64,000 bases of DNA from Aurantibacillus circumpalustris (GTDB lineage: Bacteria > Bacteroidota > Bacteroidia > B-17B0 > Aurantibacillaceae). A model generated the notes under the pieces. It saw only the letters and a list, made by a program, of their open reading frames with translations, made no database searches and was not told the origin of the DNA. Below are positions 36,182 through 44,807 of this stretch, piece after piece. The stretch's first letter is position 1, and the number at the start of each line of letters is the position of its first letter. Location: positions 2,170,001 to 2,234,000 of the forward strand of contig NZ_CP121197.1 of NCBI RefSeq assembly GCF_029625215.1, written 5' to 3'. A program made the translations under genes and the position numbers.

Positions 36182-36676
36182 TTAAACTTTTTTGCCCAAT
36201 ATGAGAAGGTCGCGCATAGTACCATCCAAATTTGCAATACCTGGTAAATGAGCCCATTTTTCGAAACCAAAGGAATAAAAGAGTTTTAAACTTGTATCGT
36301 TATGACCAAATATAAAACCGAGTAAAGAATGAATGTTTAGCTCGGGAGCTACGTCAATCGCCATTTGTAAACAAATTTTACCAAGCCCTTTTCCGCGGAA
36401 TTTATCTTCCAAATAAATACTTATTTCTATTGCGCCTTGGTAAGCAGGTCTTCCATAAAAGGAATTAAAACTCATCCAACCTGCATATTCCTCATTACAC
36501 GAAACGATCCATAAAGGTCTTTTGTCTTGTGAATGTGAATCAAACCACTCTTGTCTACTTTGAACGCTAATTTCTTCAGTGTCCGCTGTTACAACGCGCG
36601 AAGGGATCGTAGAATTATAGGTCTCTACAATTTTAGCAAGATCTTCGTGTTTTGCATATCTAAAATCTATTGTCAA
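36182..36676 (-). CDS. GNAT-family N-acetyltransferase, 164 aa
   Basis: Single acetyl-CoA-dependent N-acetyltransferase domain. It shows GWMSFNSFYGRPAYQGAIEIS, the acetyl-CoA loop FRGKGLGK and GFIFGHNDTSLKLFYSFGF, close to phosphinothricin-acetyltransferase-like enzymes. Substrate unknown. Twelve bp downstream of hflX and on the same strand, so probably the second gene of that transcript. Confidence 0.88.
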   Translation of the reverse strand: MTIDFRYAKHEDLAKIVETYNSTIPSRVVTADTEEISVQSRQEWFDSHSQDKRPLWIVSCNEEYAGWMSFNSFYGRPAYQGAIEISIYLEDKFRGKGLGKICLQMAIDVAPELNIHSLLGFIFGHNDTSLKLFYSFGFEKWAHLPGIANLDGTMRDLLILGKKV

Positions 36677-36688
36677 TGCCGAAGTGTT

Positions 36689-37888
36689 TTAATAAAGAAG
36701 GTTATTGTACGGATAACGTTTTAAATGCAGTTCCTTAACCATTTCGTAAACGGTTTTTTTAAATTCATCAAGTCCTTCTTTTGATTGCGCGCTAATGAAT
36801 AAGCAAGGGTTATTCAAACTCTTCATCCAGGTGTTTTTAATTTCTTCGAGCGTTAAATTATCGCGGGTAGATGGCGTTAAATCGTCTTCGTCTTTGTGCG
36901 TGTATGTGAAAGCATCAATTTTATTAAATACTAAAATGGTTGGTTTGTCTCCTGCTCCAATTTCTAATAAAGTTTGTTTTACAACGTTAATATGCTCTTC
37001 AAAATTTTTATGCGAAATATCTACCACATGAATAAGTACATCTGCTTCGCGGACTTCATCCAACGTTGATTTAAAACTTTCAACTAATTGTGTGGGAAGT
37101 TTTCTAATAAATCCTACAGTATCACTTAAAAGAAAAAATACATTATCTAAAGTGACTTTTCTTACAGTTGTATCCAGCGTAGCGAATAATTTATTTTCAG
37201 CAAACACATTACTCTTGCTCAGCAGATTCATAATTGTGCTTTTCCCTACATTGGTATAACCAACAAGTGCCACGCGAATTAACTCGCCACGGTTTTTACG
37301 TTGTGTGGCCATTTGTTTGTCAATGTCACGCAACCTTTCTTTCATCAAAGCGATTTTGTCACGCACAATCCTTCTGTCAGTCTCAATTTCTTTTTCACCA
37401 GCGCCACCGCGTGTTCCGGTGCCACCACGCTGACGTTCTAAGTGTGTCCACATACCCGTTAATCGAGGAAGCATATATTGGTATTGTGCTAATTGCACTT
37501 GCGTTTTAGCATGCGCTGTTTGTGCTCGCTGCTCAAATATTTCAAGAATAAGCGTGGTGCGATCCAGTATTTTTTTCCCTAATTCTTTTTCGAGATTTCG
37601 TTGCTGTGAAGGTGATAATTCGTCATCAAAAATCACCACATCAATGGCATTCTCAAGAACAAAGTTTTTTATTTCTTCTAATTTACCTTTTCCAATAAAG
37701 GTCGCTTTATCAGGCTTTTCTAATTTTTGAGTGTAGGTCTTTATTGTTTTAAGGCCATAGGTCTCTGCGAGAAAAGCAAGTTCGTCAAGGTATTCTTTCG
37801 AAAGTCCGTCGTCCTGCATTTTATTAATTACTCCAATTAGAATGCAGCAGTGAGAGGGTATGGCGGTTGAGATTGGTTCAGGCTTCAA
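36689..37888 (-). CDS. hflX: GTPase HflX, 399 aa
   Basis: Ribosome-splitting GTPase acting on stalled 50S/70S particles under stress. It has the N-terminal HflX domain with ATFIGKGKLEEIK and FDDELSPSQQRNLEK, the Gly-rich linker RQRGGTGTRGGAGEKEIE, and G-domain motifs GYTNVGKST (G1), DTVGFIRKLP (G3) and NKID (G4). Normal length. Co-transcribed with the GNAT gene downstream. The region before its start contains a TGGAAAATG-family hairpin. Confidence 0.96.
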   Translation of the reverse strand: MKPEPISTAIPSHCCILIGVINKMQDDGLSKEYLDELAFLAETYGLKTIKTYTQKLEKPDKATFIGKGKLEEIKNFVLENAIDVVIFDDELSPSQQRNLEKELGKKILDRTTLILEIFEQRAQTAHAKTQVQLAQYQYMLPRLTGMWTHLERQRGGTGTRGGAGEKEIETDRRIVRDKIALMKERLRDIDKQMATQRKNRGELIRVALVGYTNVGKSTIMNLLSKSNVFAENKLFATLDTTVRKVTLDNVFFLLSDTVGFIRKLPTQLVESFKSTLDEVREADVLIHVVDISHKNFEEHINVVKQTLLEIGAGDKPTILVFNKIDAFTYTHKDEDDLTPSTRDNLTLEEIKNTWMKSLNNPCLFISAQSKEGLDEFKKTVYEMVKELHLKRYPYNNLLY

Positions 37889-37895
37889 TTTTATA

Positions 37896-37975
37896 ATATG
37901 TAAGATGGAAAATGTAAAATGGAAGATGTCCGGATAACATTTTCCGTTTTCTATCTACCATTTTCCATTCGTATT
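37896..37975. repeat. TGGAAAATG-family repeat forming a hairpin centred on TCCGGA
   Basis: Left arm words GTAAGATGGAAAATGTAAAATGG and right arm ACATTTTCC, ACCATTTTCCATTC, with TCCGGA (37929-37934) at the centre. It fills the gap between the cytochrome gene's stop and the hflX start. Confidence 0.65.
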
Positions 37976-38460
37976 TAATGACCTTTAATAGTAGTTTGAA
38001 CGTATTCAGTAATAGCGTTTGCTTGTTCTTCGTCTACTTGCGCAGCAGGCATCAAACCTTTTCCGTGTAAAATAATTTCTTTTATTTCTTCTAGTGTCAT
38101 AGAGCTTGTACCTAAATCCTTTGCGCCACTCAAACCTAATTTTCCGTCACTTCCGTGGCAAACAACGCAATTCATTTTATATAAAGATTCACCATCGTTT
38201 GATGCAACAGCTTCCATGCCTTCCTTTGGAATAGCTTTTTTCTTGTGGTAAGATTCTGCCAAACCAAAACTCCCAGTAATCATTAATAAACTTAAAGCAG
38301 CTAAAATTTTATTTGATTTTTTGAATCCAATAACAGCAATTGGTATAGACCCAAGAACTAAAGCAATTTTTATATAAAATAGGTAATCGTATTTACCGCC
38401 AAAAGGCAACTGCGTCATTAAAACAATTCCTGTTACAAGAAACAAAACACTCACAATCAT
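37975..38460 (-). CDS. Membrane-anchored c-type cytochrome, open part downstream of an in-frame stop, 161 aa
   Basis: Three membrane helices (residues ~1-20, ~28-45, ~50-68) precede a mono-haem cytochrome c domain. The haem motif is CVVCH and the axial Met is probably in GKGLMPAAQ. The domain should lie in the periplasm and pass electrons. The first Met here is unlikely to be the native start: immediately upstream, in the same frame, a further helix (from ATG 38598) is separated by one TAA codon. Family members begin with that extra helix. Either the gene is broken, it is restarted at the Met 7 codons after the stop, or the TAA is a sequence error. Confidence 0.8.
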   Translation of the reverse strand: MIVSVLFLVTGIVLMTQLPFGGKYDYLFYIKIALVLGSIPIAVIGFKKSNKILAALSLLMITGSFGLAESYHKKKAIPKEGMEAVASNDGESLYKMNCVVCHGSDGKLGLSGAKDLGTSSMTLEEIKEIILHGKGLMPAAQVDEEQANAITEYVQTTIKGH

Positions 38461-38478
38461 TTCTGTGATTTTTATCTT

Positions 38479-38598
38479 TTATGTAAACTTTGCAAGCAGT
38501 TCATTTTTGTTGCTTAACAACAAAATTGTTTTTATCACGTAAATCAATAAAAACAACGTAACTACTAAATAGTGGGTGTGTAATATTCCTTTAAACAT
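38479..38598 (-). pseudogene. Detached N-terminal segment of the membrane cytochrome gene
   Basis: ATG 38598 starts MFKGILHTHYLVVTLFLLIY and continues to NELLAKFT, then TAA (38479-38481). The codons after the stop read KIKITEM and run into the cytochrome frame without a shift. The HTHYLVV helix is what I expect at the start of this SirB-like membrane plus cytochrome family. Confidence 0.7.
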
Positions 38599-38882
38599 AT
38601 TTTGAATTTTAACGGTAAAAATAGCAATATATACAGAGAATAAAAACCCTCGGTTAGACACGGGTTAATTCGAACCGCAGCGAAAAGCTTACTTGAGCGC
38701 AATCGTGAATAGTCAAACTGAACGTAACTTGTTCCAGGGCCGCCTTAGGAGTTGAGGCCATACCTTGCCAATGACAAAGTATTTCCAGTATTTAGATGAA
38801 AATTATTAACGAATTCAGGACTGAATTTGTAAACGGTTGAAAATCTTTCAATTAAGATGTAATCCTATTGATATTTTGGCAT

Positions 38883-38890
38883 TAAATTTG
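38883..38890 (+). promoter_or_regulatory. Candidate -7 promoter element (TAAATTTG)
   Basis: Exact TAnnTTTG match, 33 nt before the ATG at 38924. It also argues that the in-frame upstream ATG at 38837 is not the start. Confidence 0.5.
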
Positions 38891-38923
38891 TTGCATAGAG
38901 TCATACTAAAAATCCTAATACCC

Positions 38924-40156
38924 ATGAAAAAAGTAATCGCAATTTTCGTTTTTTTCACAGGGACGCATTCTGTCGTTTCTCAAACAGTTGTTTCGTCTTG
39001 CTCAGCTTCTGATAGTGTAAAGGTATTGTACATTGACGATGCAGATAGACTCGCGCTGAAAAAAATTTATCAGCAAAACTTAACGGATACCAACAGCATT
39101 GTAATACCTCAGGCGCATACGGATACTATTTTAAAAGCACTAATTGCTGTTTATAATGCGACAACGCTGCCCGCTAGAAATGCCGTTGTCTCTCTGTACA
39201 ATATTCATACATTTCCTAATCCAATCATGAATAGATTATATGTTGCCGCAGATTCGACTTTGCCTTGGATGCAGCAATTAAAAGCCGGTAATATTCCTAC
39301 AGGCAATACACAAGCTGATGGTTTAATTTCCACGTACAGTCTTACAATACAAAACTACTCTAGTTACTCAAGTTGGTTTTCATATCACGTTGTAACTTTT
39401 AAATCAGATAGCAACTATAATACTGCCCCTCTGACCGATTTGTTTGAAAACATTTCAGGTGTAGTTTTTTCGGAGACAGGTAGTGTTGTTGGTGACGGAA
39501 ACGACATTTCAGCTGTAATCTATCCTAACCATGTAGAACTGACTTATTCTCTAGGTTGGGGTGATTGTCCTGCGGGTTGCATAAATAGGCATTTTTGGAA
39601 ATTCAATGTTTATTATGATTGTTCTGTAGAGTATGTAGGAGAGTATGGGCCACCGTTACCACCTGTACCACCCAAAATATTTGTTTCTGGTTCAATTTGC
39701 ACTAATGCTACTTTAACTGTAAACATTTTGGGTGCCAATTCGTATTCATTAAACAATCAGTCAGTATCTAATTCACAATTCACTCTTAGTTCTCCAACGG
39801 CCACTTCTTATGTGATTTTAGCTTCAAATGGTACTTATTCCACTTCGCAATCTATTTCAATTGTTGATTGTGGTGCTATAACTGCCGTCATAAACGAAAA
39901 TAAATCACACTCAAACATTTCAATTTATCCTAACCCAGTAAATGAAATCTTAACTATTGAATTTCCAGACAGCTATGGGCATATAAATGGAAAAACTGAA
40001 ATGAAAATAGTTGATTGTCTTGGAAAAATAATAATCAACGAGGAATTTAGAGCAAAAATGAAAAATGATGCCACACAAATAAACATTAGTGCATTGCCCA
40101 GCGGCGTTTATTATATAAAAGTCGGAAATGAAACAAGAAAGTTTGTGAAGGAGTGA
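38924..40156 (+). CDS. T9SS-secreted protein of unknown function, 410 aa
   Basis: Signal peptide MKKVIAIFVFFTG with cleavage near VVSQ. A ~250-residue unrecognised domain (DADRLALKKIYQQN, GWGDCPAGCINRHFWKFNVYYDC) is followed by a Pro linker and a short Ig-like segment. A T9SS type A sorting domain closes it (IYPNPVNE to VGNETRKFVKE). It is monocistronic with its own promoter element. The function of the central domain is unknown; its paired Cys residues suggest disulfides in the secreted form. Confidence 0.85.
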   Translation: MKKVIAIFVFFTGTHSVVSQTVVSSCSASDSVKVLYIDDADRLALKKIYQQNLTDTNSIVIPQAHTDTILKALIAVYNATTLPARNAVVSLYNIHTFPNPIMNRLYVAADSTLPWMQQLKAGNIPTGNTQADGLISTYSLTIQNYSSYSSWFSYHVVTFKSDSNYNTAPLTDLFENISGVVFSETGSVVGDGNDISAVIYPNHVELTYSLGWGDCPAGCINRHFWKFNVYYDCSVEYVGEYGPPLPPVPPKIFVSGSICTNATLTVNILGANSYSLNNQSVSNSQFTLSSPTATSYVILASNGTYSTSQSISIVDCGAITAVINENKSHSNISIYPNPVNEILTIEFPDSYGHINGKTEMKIVDCLGKIIINEEFRAKMKNDATQINISALPSGVYYIKVGNETRKFVKE

Positions 40157-40235
40157 AGTTACATCTCGCCGTTTTCTTCCGTCTCTGTATAGCCAATGGC
40201 GTTTTAAGTAAGTCCAAGTAGAAATTGAATTGTTT

Positions 40236-40266
40236 CCCGCTAGTATGGATTAATTGACTAGCAGGG
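40236..40266. other. Hairpin in the intergenic region before the amidohydrolase genes
   Basis: GCTAGT (40239-40244) pairs with ACTAGC (40257-40262), with CCC and GGG outside. An 8-bp direct repeat CAATCGAG lies at 40301 and 40322. The remaining ~230 bp between 40157 and 40451 holds nothing I recognise except the promoter at its right end. Confidence 0.4.
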
Positions 40267-40436
40267 TCCGCGAGTCAATTTGCATAAAAATATAACCTCG
40301 CAATCGAGAATTGTATAATAACAATCGAGCAATGGCAATGGAGGCGAAAAATTCCTTTTCTAGAACTGATAATAAGCCGCCGCGCATTTACCACGATAAA
40401 AACCCTTTCCCAATTAGTTATTTCGGCAAATCTCAT

Positions 40437-40444
40437 TAAATTTG
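40437..40444 (+). promoter_or_regulatory. Candidate -7 promoter element (TAAATTTG)
   Basis: Exact TAnnTTTG match ending 7 nt before the ATG at 40452, implying an almost leaderless mRNA. Confidence 0.55.
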
Positions 40445-40451
40445 GTGGTTT

Positions 40452-43400
40452 ATGAATAAATCGGTTTTATACCTTATACTTTTCGTCGCTCTCCAATGTA
40501 ATTTGAAAGCACAGAGTACTTTTCCAACTAACGGAGCGCCTTTTAATTCACATACAATTTATGCGTTTGTAAACGCAAATATTTATGTGGACTATGAAAC
40601 TCTTCTAACTAAAGGTACTTTATTGATTCAGGATGGTAAAGTTTTAGGTGCAGGTGAAAAAATTGAAATCCCGAAAAATGCCACTGTTATCGATTTGAAT
40701 GAAAAATTTATTTACCCTTCGTTTATAGATTTATATGGCGATTACGGACTTCCCCCAATAAAGAAAGAAAAAAGACAACCGGGCCCGCATATGGAGAGTT
40801 CTGAAAAAGGAGCGTTTGGCTGGAATGAGAGTATCCGTTCAAATATAGATTCCTATAAATTATTTGTACACAATACTGAAAAAGCAAACGAATTAAAAAA
40901 ACTGGGTTTTGGTTCAGTACTTTCTTGTTCTAAAGATGGCATTGTAAGAGGAAGTGCTATGCTTGTTAACCTGAATTCTGAAAATGAAAATAAAAGTATT
41001 ATCATAGATAAAGCTGCTGGATTATATTCCTTCAATAAAGGAACTTCACTACAAGATTATCCAAATTCTTTAACGGGCGCAATTGCATTATTGCGTCAAA
41101 CGTATCTGGACGCCGCATGGTATGCGTTGAATAAAAACAAAACAGAGTATAACATTACTTTAGATGAGTTTAATAAATTACAAACCTTGCCATCAGTGTT
41201 TGAAGGGAATGATAAATTTAATGACCTGCGTGCTTCCAAAGTCGGAAAAGAATTCAATGTAAAATACATTGTAAAAGGCGGAGGAAACGAATACCAACGG
41301 ATAAGTGACATCAAAAGCACTTCGTTGAATTATATTATCCCTGTCAACTTTCCCGAAGCTTACGATGTGGAAGATCCTTACGAAGCACAGGGCATTTCTC
41401 TGGCAGAATTAAAACATTGGGAATTGGCTCCCAGTAACCCTTCAGCTTTAGAAAAAAATAATATTACCTTTTGTTTCACTACTTCTGATTTAAAAGATAA
41501 AAAAGTATTCCTCAAAAACATTCGCAAAGCGATTCAATATGGATTGACTGAAAAAACAGCACTCAAAGCCTTAACAGCTAATCCGGCTCAATTTATAAAC
41601 GCCTCTGATAAAATTGGCGCACTTAAAAAAGGATACTTCGCTAATTTTTTTATCAGCACAAAATCAATATTTGACGAAGAGGCTTCTATCATTCAGCATT
41701 GGGTGGTAGGCGAGCCAAATTTGTATGAAGAAATTAATACGCCTGATTTAAGAGGAAATTATATTCTAAGTGTTTCGGAAAGAACCTACAGTCTCAAACT
41801 TTCAGGAGAACAATCGAAACCCAAAGCAGTAGTTTTAATTGATACGACTAAAAAGAGGGTTACCTATGATTTTGAAGATAATTTTTTAATGCTCAGTTTT
41901 CAAATCGATTCAATAAATAATTTTAGAGGAACTGCTTCTTATAATAAAGAAACAAAAGGTTTTGATGGCAATGCACAACTATCAAATGGTAGTTGGAAAA
42001 AATTTCAAATTAATTTTATTTCGGCCGATACTTCCAAAAAGAAACCAAAATCAGAGCCTTCCGCTTTAAATCTTGGAAAGGTTATTTATCCTTTTACGAC
42101 ATATGGAGAAGAACTTCCCGAAGAAAGTACCCTCTTTAAAGAGTCATGGAATAAATTTAAAAACCGTTATTCGGCTATCTTAATAAAAAACGCAACGGTA
42201 TGGACTAACAACGGCGATACGGTTTTGCAGGATTACGACGTGTATGTGGTGGACGGAAAAATAGTGCGCATTGCTCCCAATATTGACGCCCCTAAACTGG
42301 CCTATGCAAAAGTTATTGATGCAAAAGGAAAGCACCTTACGCCAGGAATCATTGATGAACACAGTCATATCGCTTTAACTGCCGGAGTAAATGAAGGTAC
42401 TCAAGCAAGCAGTGCAGAAGTGCGGATGGGTGATGTAATTAATCCAGAAGATATTAATATTTACCGCCAACTTTCAGGTGGTGTCACAACTGCTCAGTTG
42501 TTGCATGGCTCGGCTAATCCAATTGGTGGTCAAAGTGTATTAATTAAGTTGCGCTGGGGCCATAACGCCGAAGACATGAAATATGAAAAGGCTGATCCAT
42601 TTATAAAATTTGCTTTGGGTGAAAATGTAAAACAAAGTAATTGGGGCGATTTAAATAAAGTACGTTTTCCTCAATCGCGCATGGGTGTGGAACAAGTATA
42701 TGTTGATTTTTTCACACGCGCGAAAGAGTACGATAAAGAGCAGCAACTTTCTGCTAAAGGAATAAATACAAGTTCTTTCAGACGAGATCTGGAATTAGAA
42801 GCATTGGCAGAAATTTTAAATATGAAGAGATTTATTACTTGTCACAGTTATGTACAAAGTGAAATAAATATGCTCATGCATGTGGCAGATAGTTTTGGTT
42901 TTAAAGTAAATACCTTTACACATATTCTTGAAGGGTATAAAGTTGCCGATAAAATGAAAGTGCATGGAGCAAACGCTTCTACATTCTCCGATTGGTGGGC
43001 TTATAAAAATGAAGTGATGGAAGCAATTCCATATAACGCAGCTGTACTTACAAAAGTTGGAGTGAATACTGCGATTAATAGTGATGATGCAGAAATGGCG
43101 CGACGTCTTAATCAAGAAGCTGCAAAGTGTATTAAGTATGGTGGACTTTCAGAAACAGAAGCATTAAAGCTCGTTACGCTTAATCCTGCAAAAATGTTAC
43201 ACATTGATAATAAAGTTGGACGTATTAAAGTAGGCATGGTTGCAGATTTGGTGTTATGGACAGACAATCCTTTAAGCGTTTATGCAAAAGCAGATAAGAC
43301 AATTATTGATGGTCAAATTTATTTTGACAGAGATGAAGATGTGAAGCTGCAGGAAAAAATTAAAAATGAAAGATCTCGCATCATCACAAAATTACTTTTA

Positions 43401-43508
43401 GAAAAAAGCAAAGGAACTAAAGTAGTGAAACCAACACATGAGAACCAACGCTTGTATCATTGCAATACAATTGAAGGCGTTTCAGAAGAAGAAACTGGTT
43501 TAAGATAG
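40452..43508 (+). CDS. Secreted double-module amidohydrolase (imidazolonepropionase-like), 1018 aa
   Basis: Signal peptide MNKSVLYLILFVALQCNLKAQ, so periplasmic or exported. Two amidohydrolase modules lie in tandem. The first (~30-420) has lost the metal-binding HxH: the equivalent position reads YPSFIDLYGDYG. The second (~575-990) keeps it: TPGIIDEHSHIAL, then ITCHSYVQ, FTHILEG and the Asp in AINSDDAEMARR, which together would bind one or two metal ions. It ends with the usual composite beta domain (ADLVLWTDNPLS). Substrate unknown; likely a cyclic or peptide-like amide. It precedes a single-module homologue by 7 bp. Confidence 0.9.
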   Translation: MNKSVLYLILFVALQCNLKAQSTFPTNGAPFNSHTIYAFVNANIYVDYETLLTKGTLLIQDGKVLGAGEKIEIPKNATVIDLNEKFIYPSFIDLYGDYGLPPIKKEKRQPGPHMESSEKGAFGWNESIRSNIDSYKLFVHNTEKANELKKLGFGSVLSCSKDGIVRGSAMLVNLNSENENKSIIIDKAAGLYSFNKGTSLQDYPNSLTGAIALLRQTYLDAAWYALNKNKTEYNITLDEFNKLQTLPSVFEGNDKFNDLRASKVGKEFNVKYIVKGGGNEYQRISDIKSTSLNYIIPVNFPEAYDVEDPYEAQGISLAELKHWELAPSNPSALEKNNITFCFTTSDLKDKKVFLKNIRKAIQYGLTEKTALKALTANPAQFINASDKIGALKKGYFANFFISTKSIFDEEASIIQHWVVGEPNLYEEINTPDLRGNYILSVSERTYSLKLSGEQSKPKAVVLIDTTKKRVTYDFEDNFLMLSFQIDSINNFRGTASYNKETKGFDGNAQLSNGSWKKFQINFISADTSKKKPKSEPSALNLGKVIYPFTTYGEELPEESTLFKESWNKFKNRYSAILIKNATVWTNNGDTVLQDYDVYVVDGKIVRIAPNIDAPKLAYAKVIDAKGKHLTPGIIDEHSHIALTAGVNEGTQASSAEVRMGDVINPEDINIYRQLSGGVTTAQLLHGSANPIGGQSVLIKLRWGHNAEDMKYEKADPFIKFALGENVKQSNWGDLNKVRFPQSRMGVEQVYVDFFTRAKEYDKEQQLSAKGINTSSFRRDLELEALAEILNMKRFITCHSYVQSEINMLMHVADSFGFKVNTFTHILEGYKVADKMKVHGANASTFSDWWAYKNEVMEAIPYNAAVLTKVGVNTAINSDDAEMARRLNQEAAKCIKYGGLSETEALKLVTLNPAKMLHIDNKVGRIKVGMVADLVLWTDNPLSVYAKADKTIIDGQIYFDRDEDVKLQEKIKNERSRIITKLLLEKSKGTKVVKPTHENQRLYHCNTIEGVSEEETGLR

Positions 43509-43515
43509 AAACAAA

Positions 43516-44805
43516 ATGAAAAAATTAAACATACTTGCGGTTTTACTTTTGATCGGCACTTATTATTCGGCACAAAAAACGTATAACCACATTGCACTAT
43601 TAAATGCCACGGCACATATTGGCAATGGAAAAATTATCGAGGGAAGTCTTATTGTAATCAATAAAGATAAAATTGAAACCGTTTCCCAAACCAAAGGCTT
43701 AAAGTTAGATTACAAATCGTTTGACACTGTTATTGATCTCGCCGGAAAACACATTTATCCAGCTTTAATTAATACGAACAATGTACTTGGTTTGCATGAC
43801 GCAGAGGCAGTGAGAGCAACTATCGATTTCCATGAAGTAGGTACTCTAAACCCACACATTCGATCTTTGATCGCTTACAACACCGATAATCTTATTATTC
43901 CAACCGTTAAAACAAATGGCGTTTTGTACACACAAGCAACACCAAGAAGCGGTTTAATTAGTGGTTCTTCTTCTATTTTAGCTTTAGAAGGTTGGAACTG
44001 GGAAGATGCTGTATTAAAAGCCGATGACGGTATCCATCTTAATTTTCCAAAAGCGGTTGTCAATAAATGGTCTGAAGATGATGGCCTTTCTAAAGCGCAA
44101 AATAAAAAGTATACCGAGGAAATGAATCTTCTAACCAAGTTTTTTGAAGATGCCATTGCTTATTGTAAAACGACTGACAACAAGGAAAAAAATCTTCGCT
44201 TTGAAGCCATGAGAAACGTTTTAAATGGAACTGCAAATCTTTACATCCACAGTGATCACGCAAAAGATATTTTAAAGGCCTTACAATTCGTACAAAAACT
44301 TGCAATCAAAAAGCCTGTTATTGTTGGTGGAAAAGAGAGCTACCGCATCACCGCTGAACTTAAGAAATATAAAGTTCCTGTAATGCTTAACCGAGTGAAC
44401 GACTTACCAGATTATACAGATGACAACGTAGATATCATCTACAGTTTACCATATCTTTTACAAAAAGACAGTGTCATATTCTGTCTTCAATTAGAAGGTG
44501 ATATGGAAGCAATGCAAAGCAGAAATTTGCCTTTTAATGCTGGTGAATCTGTTGCATATGGTTTAACAAAAGAACAAGCACTTTCATCCATTACGCTGAA
44601 TGCCGCCATTATTTTAGGCGTAGATAAATTAATTGGATCATTAGAAGAAGGTAAGTTGGCTTCACTTGTAATAAGTGAAGGTGATTTATTAGATATTAGA
44701 ACAAATAACATTTTTCTTGCTTATATATCTGGTAAGAAAGTAGACCTTTACAACAAACAAACCGAACTTTATAATAAATACAAAAACAAATACGGAATCA
44801 AATAA
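43516..44805 (+). CDS. Secreted amidohydrolase-like protein lacking metal ligands, 429 aa
   Basis: Signal peptide MKKLNILAVLLLIGTYYSAQ. Amidohydrolase-fold sequence with the composite beta domain at both ends (HIALLNATAHIGNGKIIEG and SLEEGKLASLVISEGD). Where active enzymes have HxH it reads YPALINTNNVLGL, and the other metal-binding His and Asp residues are not recognisable. It is probably catalytically dead or a subunit, resembling the inactive first module of the neighbour. It is the second gene of a tight operon with the preceding amidohydrolase and pdxA (2-bp gap). Confidence 0.87.
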   Translation: MKKLNILAVLLLIGTYYSAQKTYNHIALLNATAHIGNGKIIEGSLIVINKDKIETVSQTKGLKLDYKSFDTVIDLAGKHIYPALINTNNVLGLHDAEAVRATIDFHEVGTLNPHIRSLIAYNTDNLIIPTVKTNGVLYTQATPRSGLISGSSSILALEGWNWEDAVLKADDGIHLNFPKAVVNKWSEDDGLSKAQNKKYTEEMNLLTKFFEDAIAYCKTTDNKEKNLRFEAMRNVLNGTANLYIHSDHAKDILKALQFVQKLAIKKPVIVGGKESYRITAELKKYKVPVMLNRVNDLPDYTDDNVDIIYSLPYLLQKDSVIFCLQLEGDMEAMQSRNLPFNAGESVAYGLTKEQALSSITLNAAIILGVDKLIGSLEEGKLASLVISEGDLLDIRTNNIFLAYISGKKVDLYNKQTELYNKYKNKYGIK

Positions 44806-44807
44806 TT

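Noticed and set aside
38650-38680. GGTTCGAA-like sequence resembling a tRNA T-arm
   Set aside because: No matching acceptor, D or anticodon stems could be laid out around it on either strand.
38837-38923. 29-codon N-terminal extension of the T9SS protein
   Set aside because: It spans the -7 promoter element and would bury the clear signal peptide starting at 38924.
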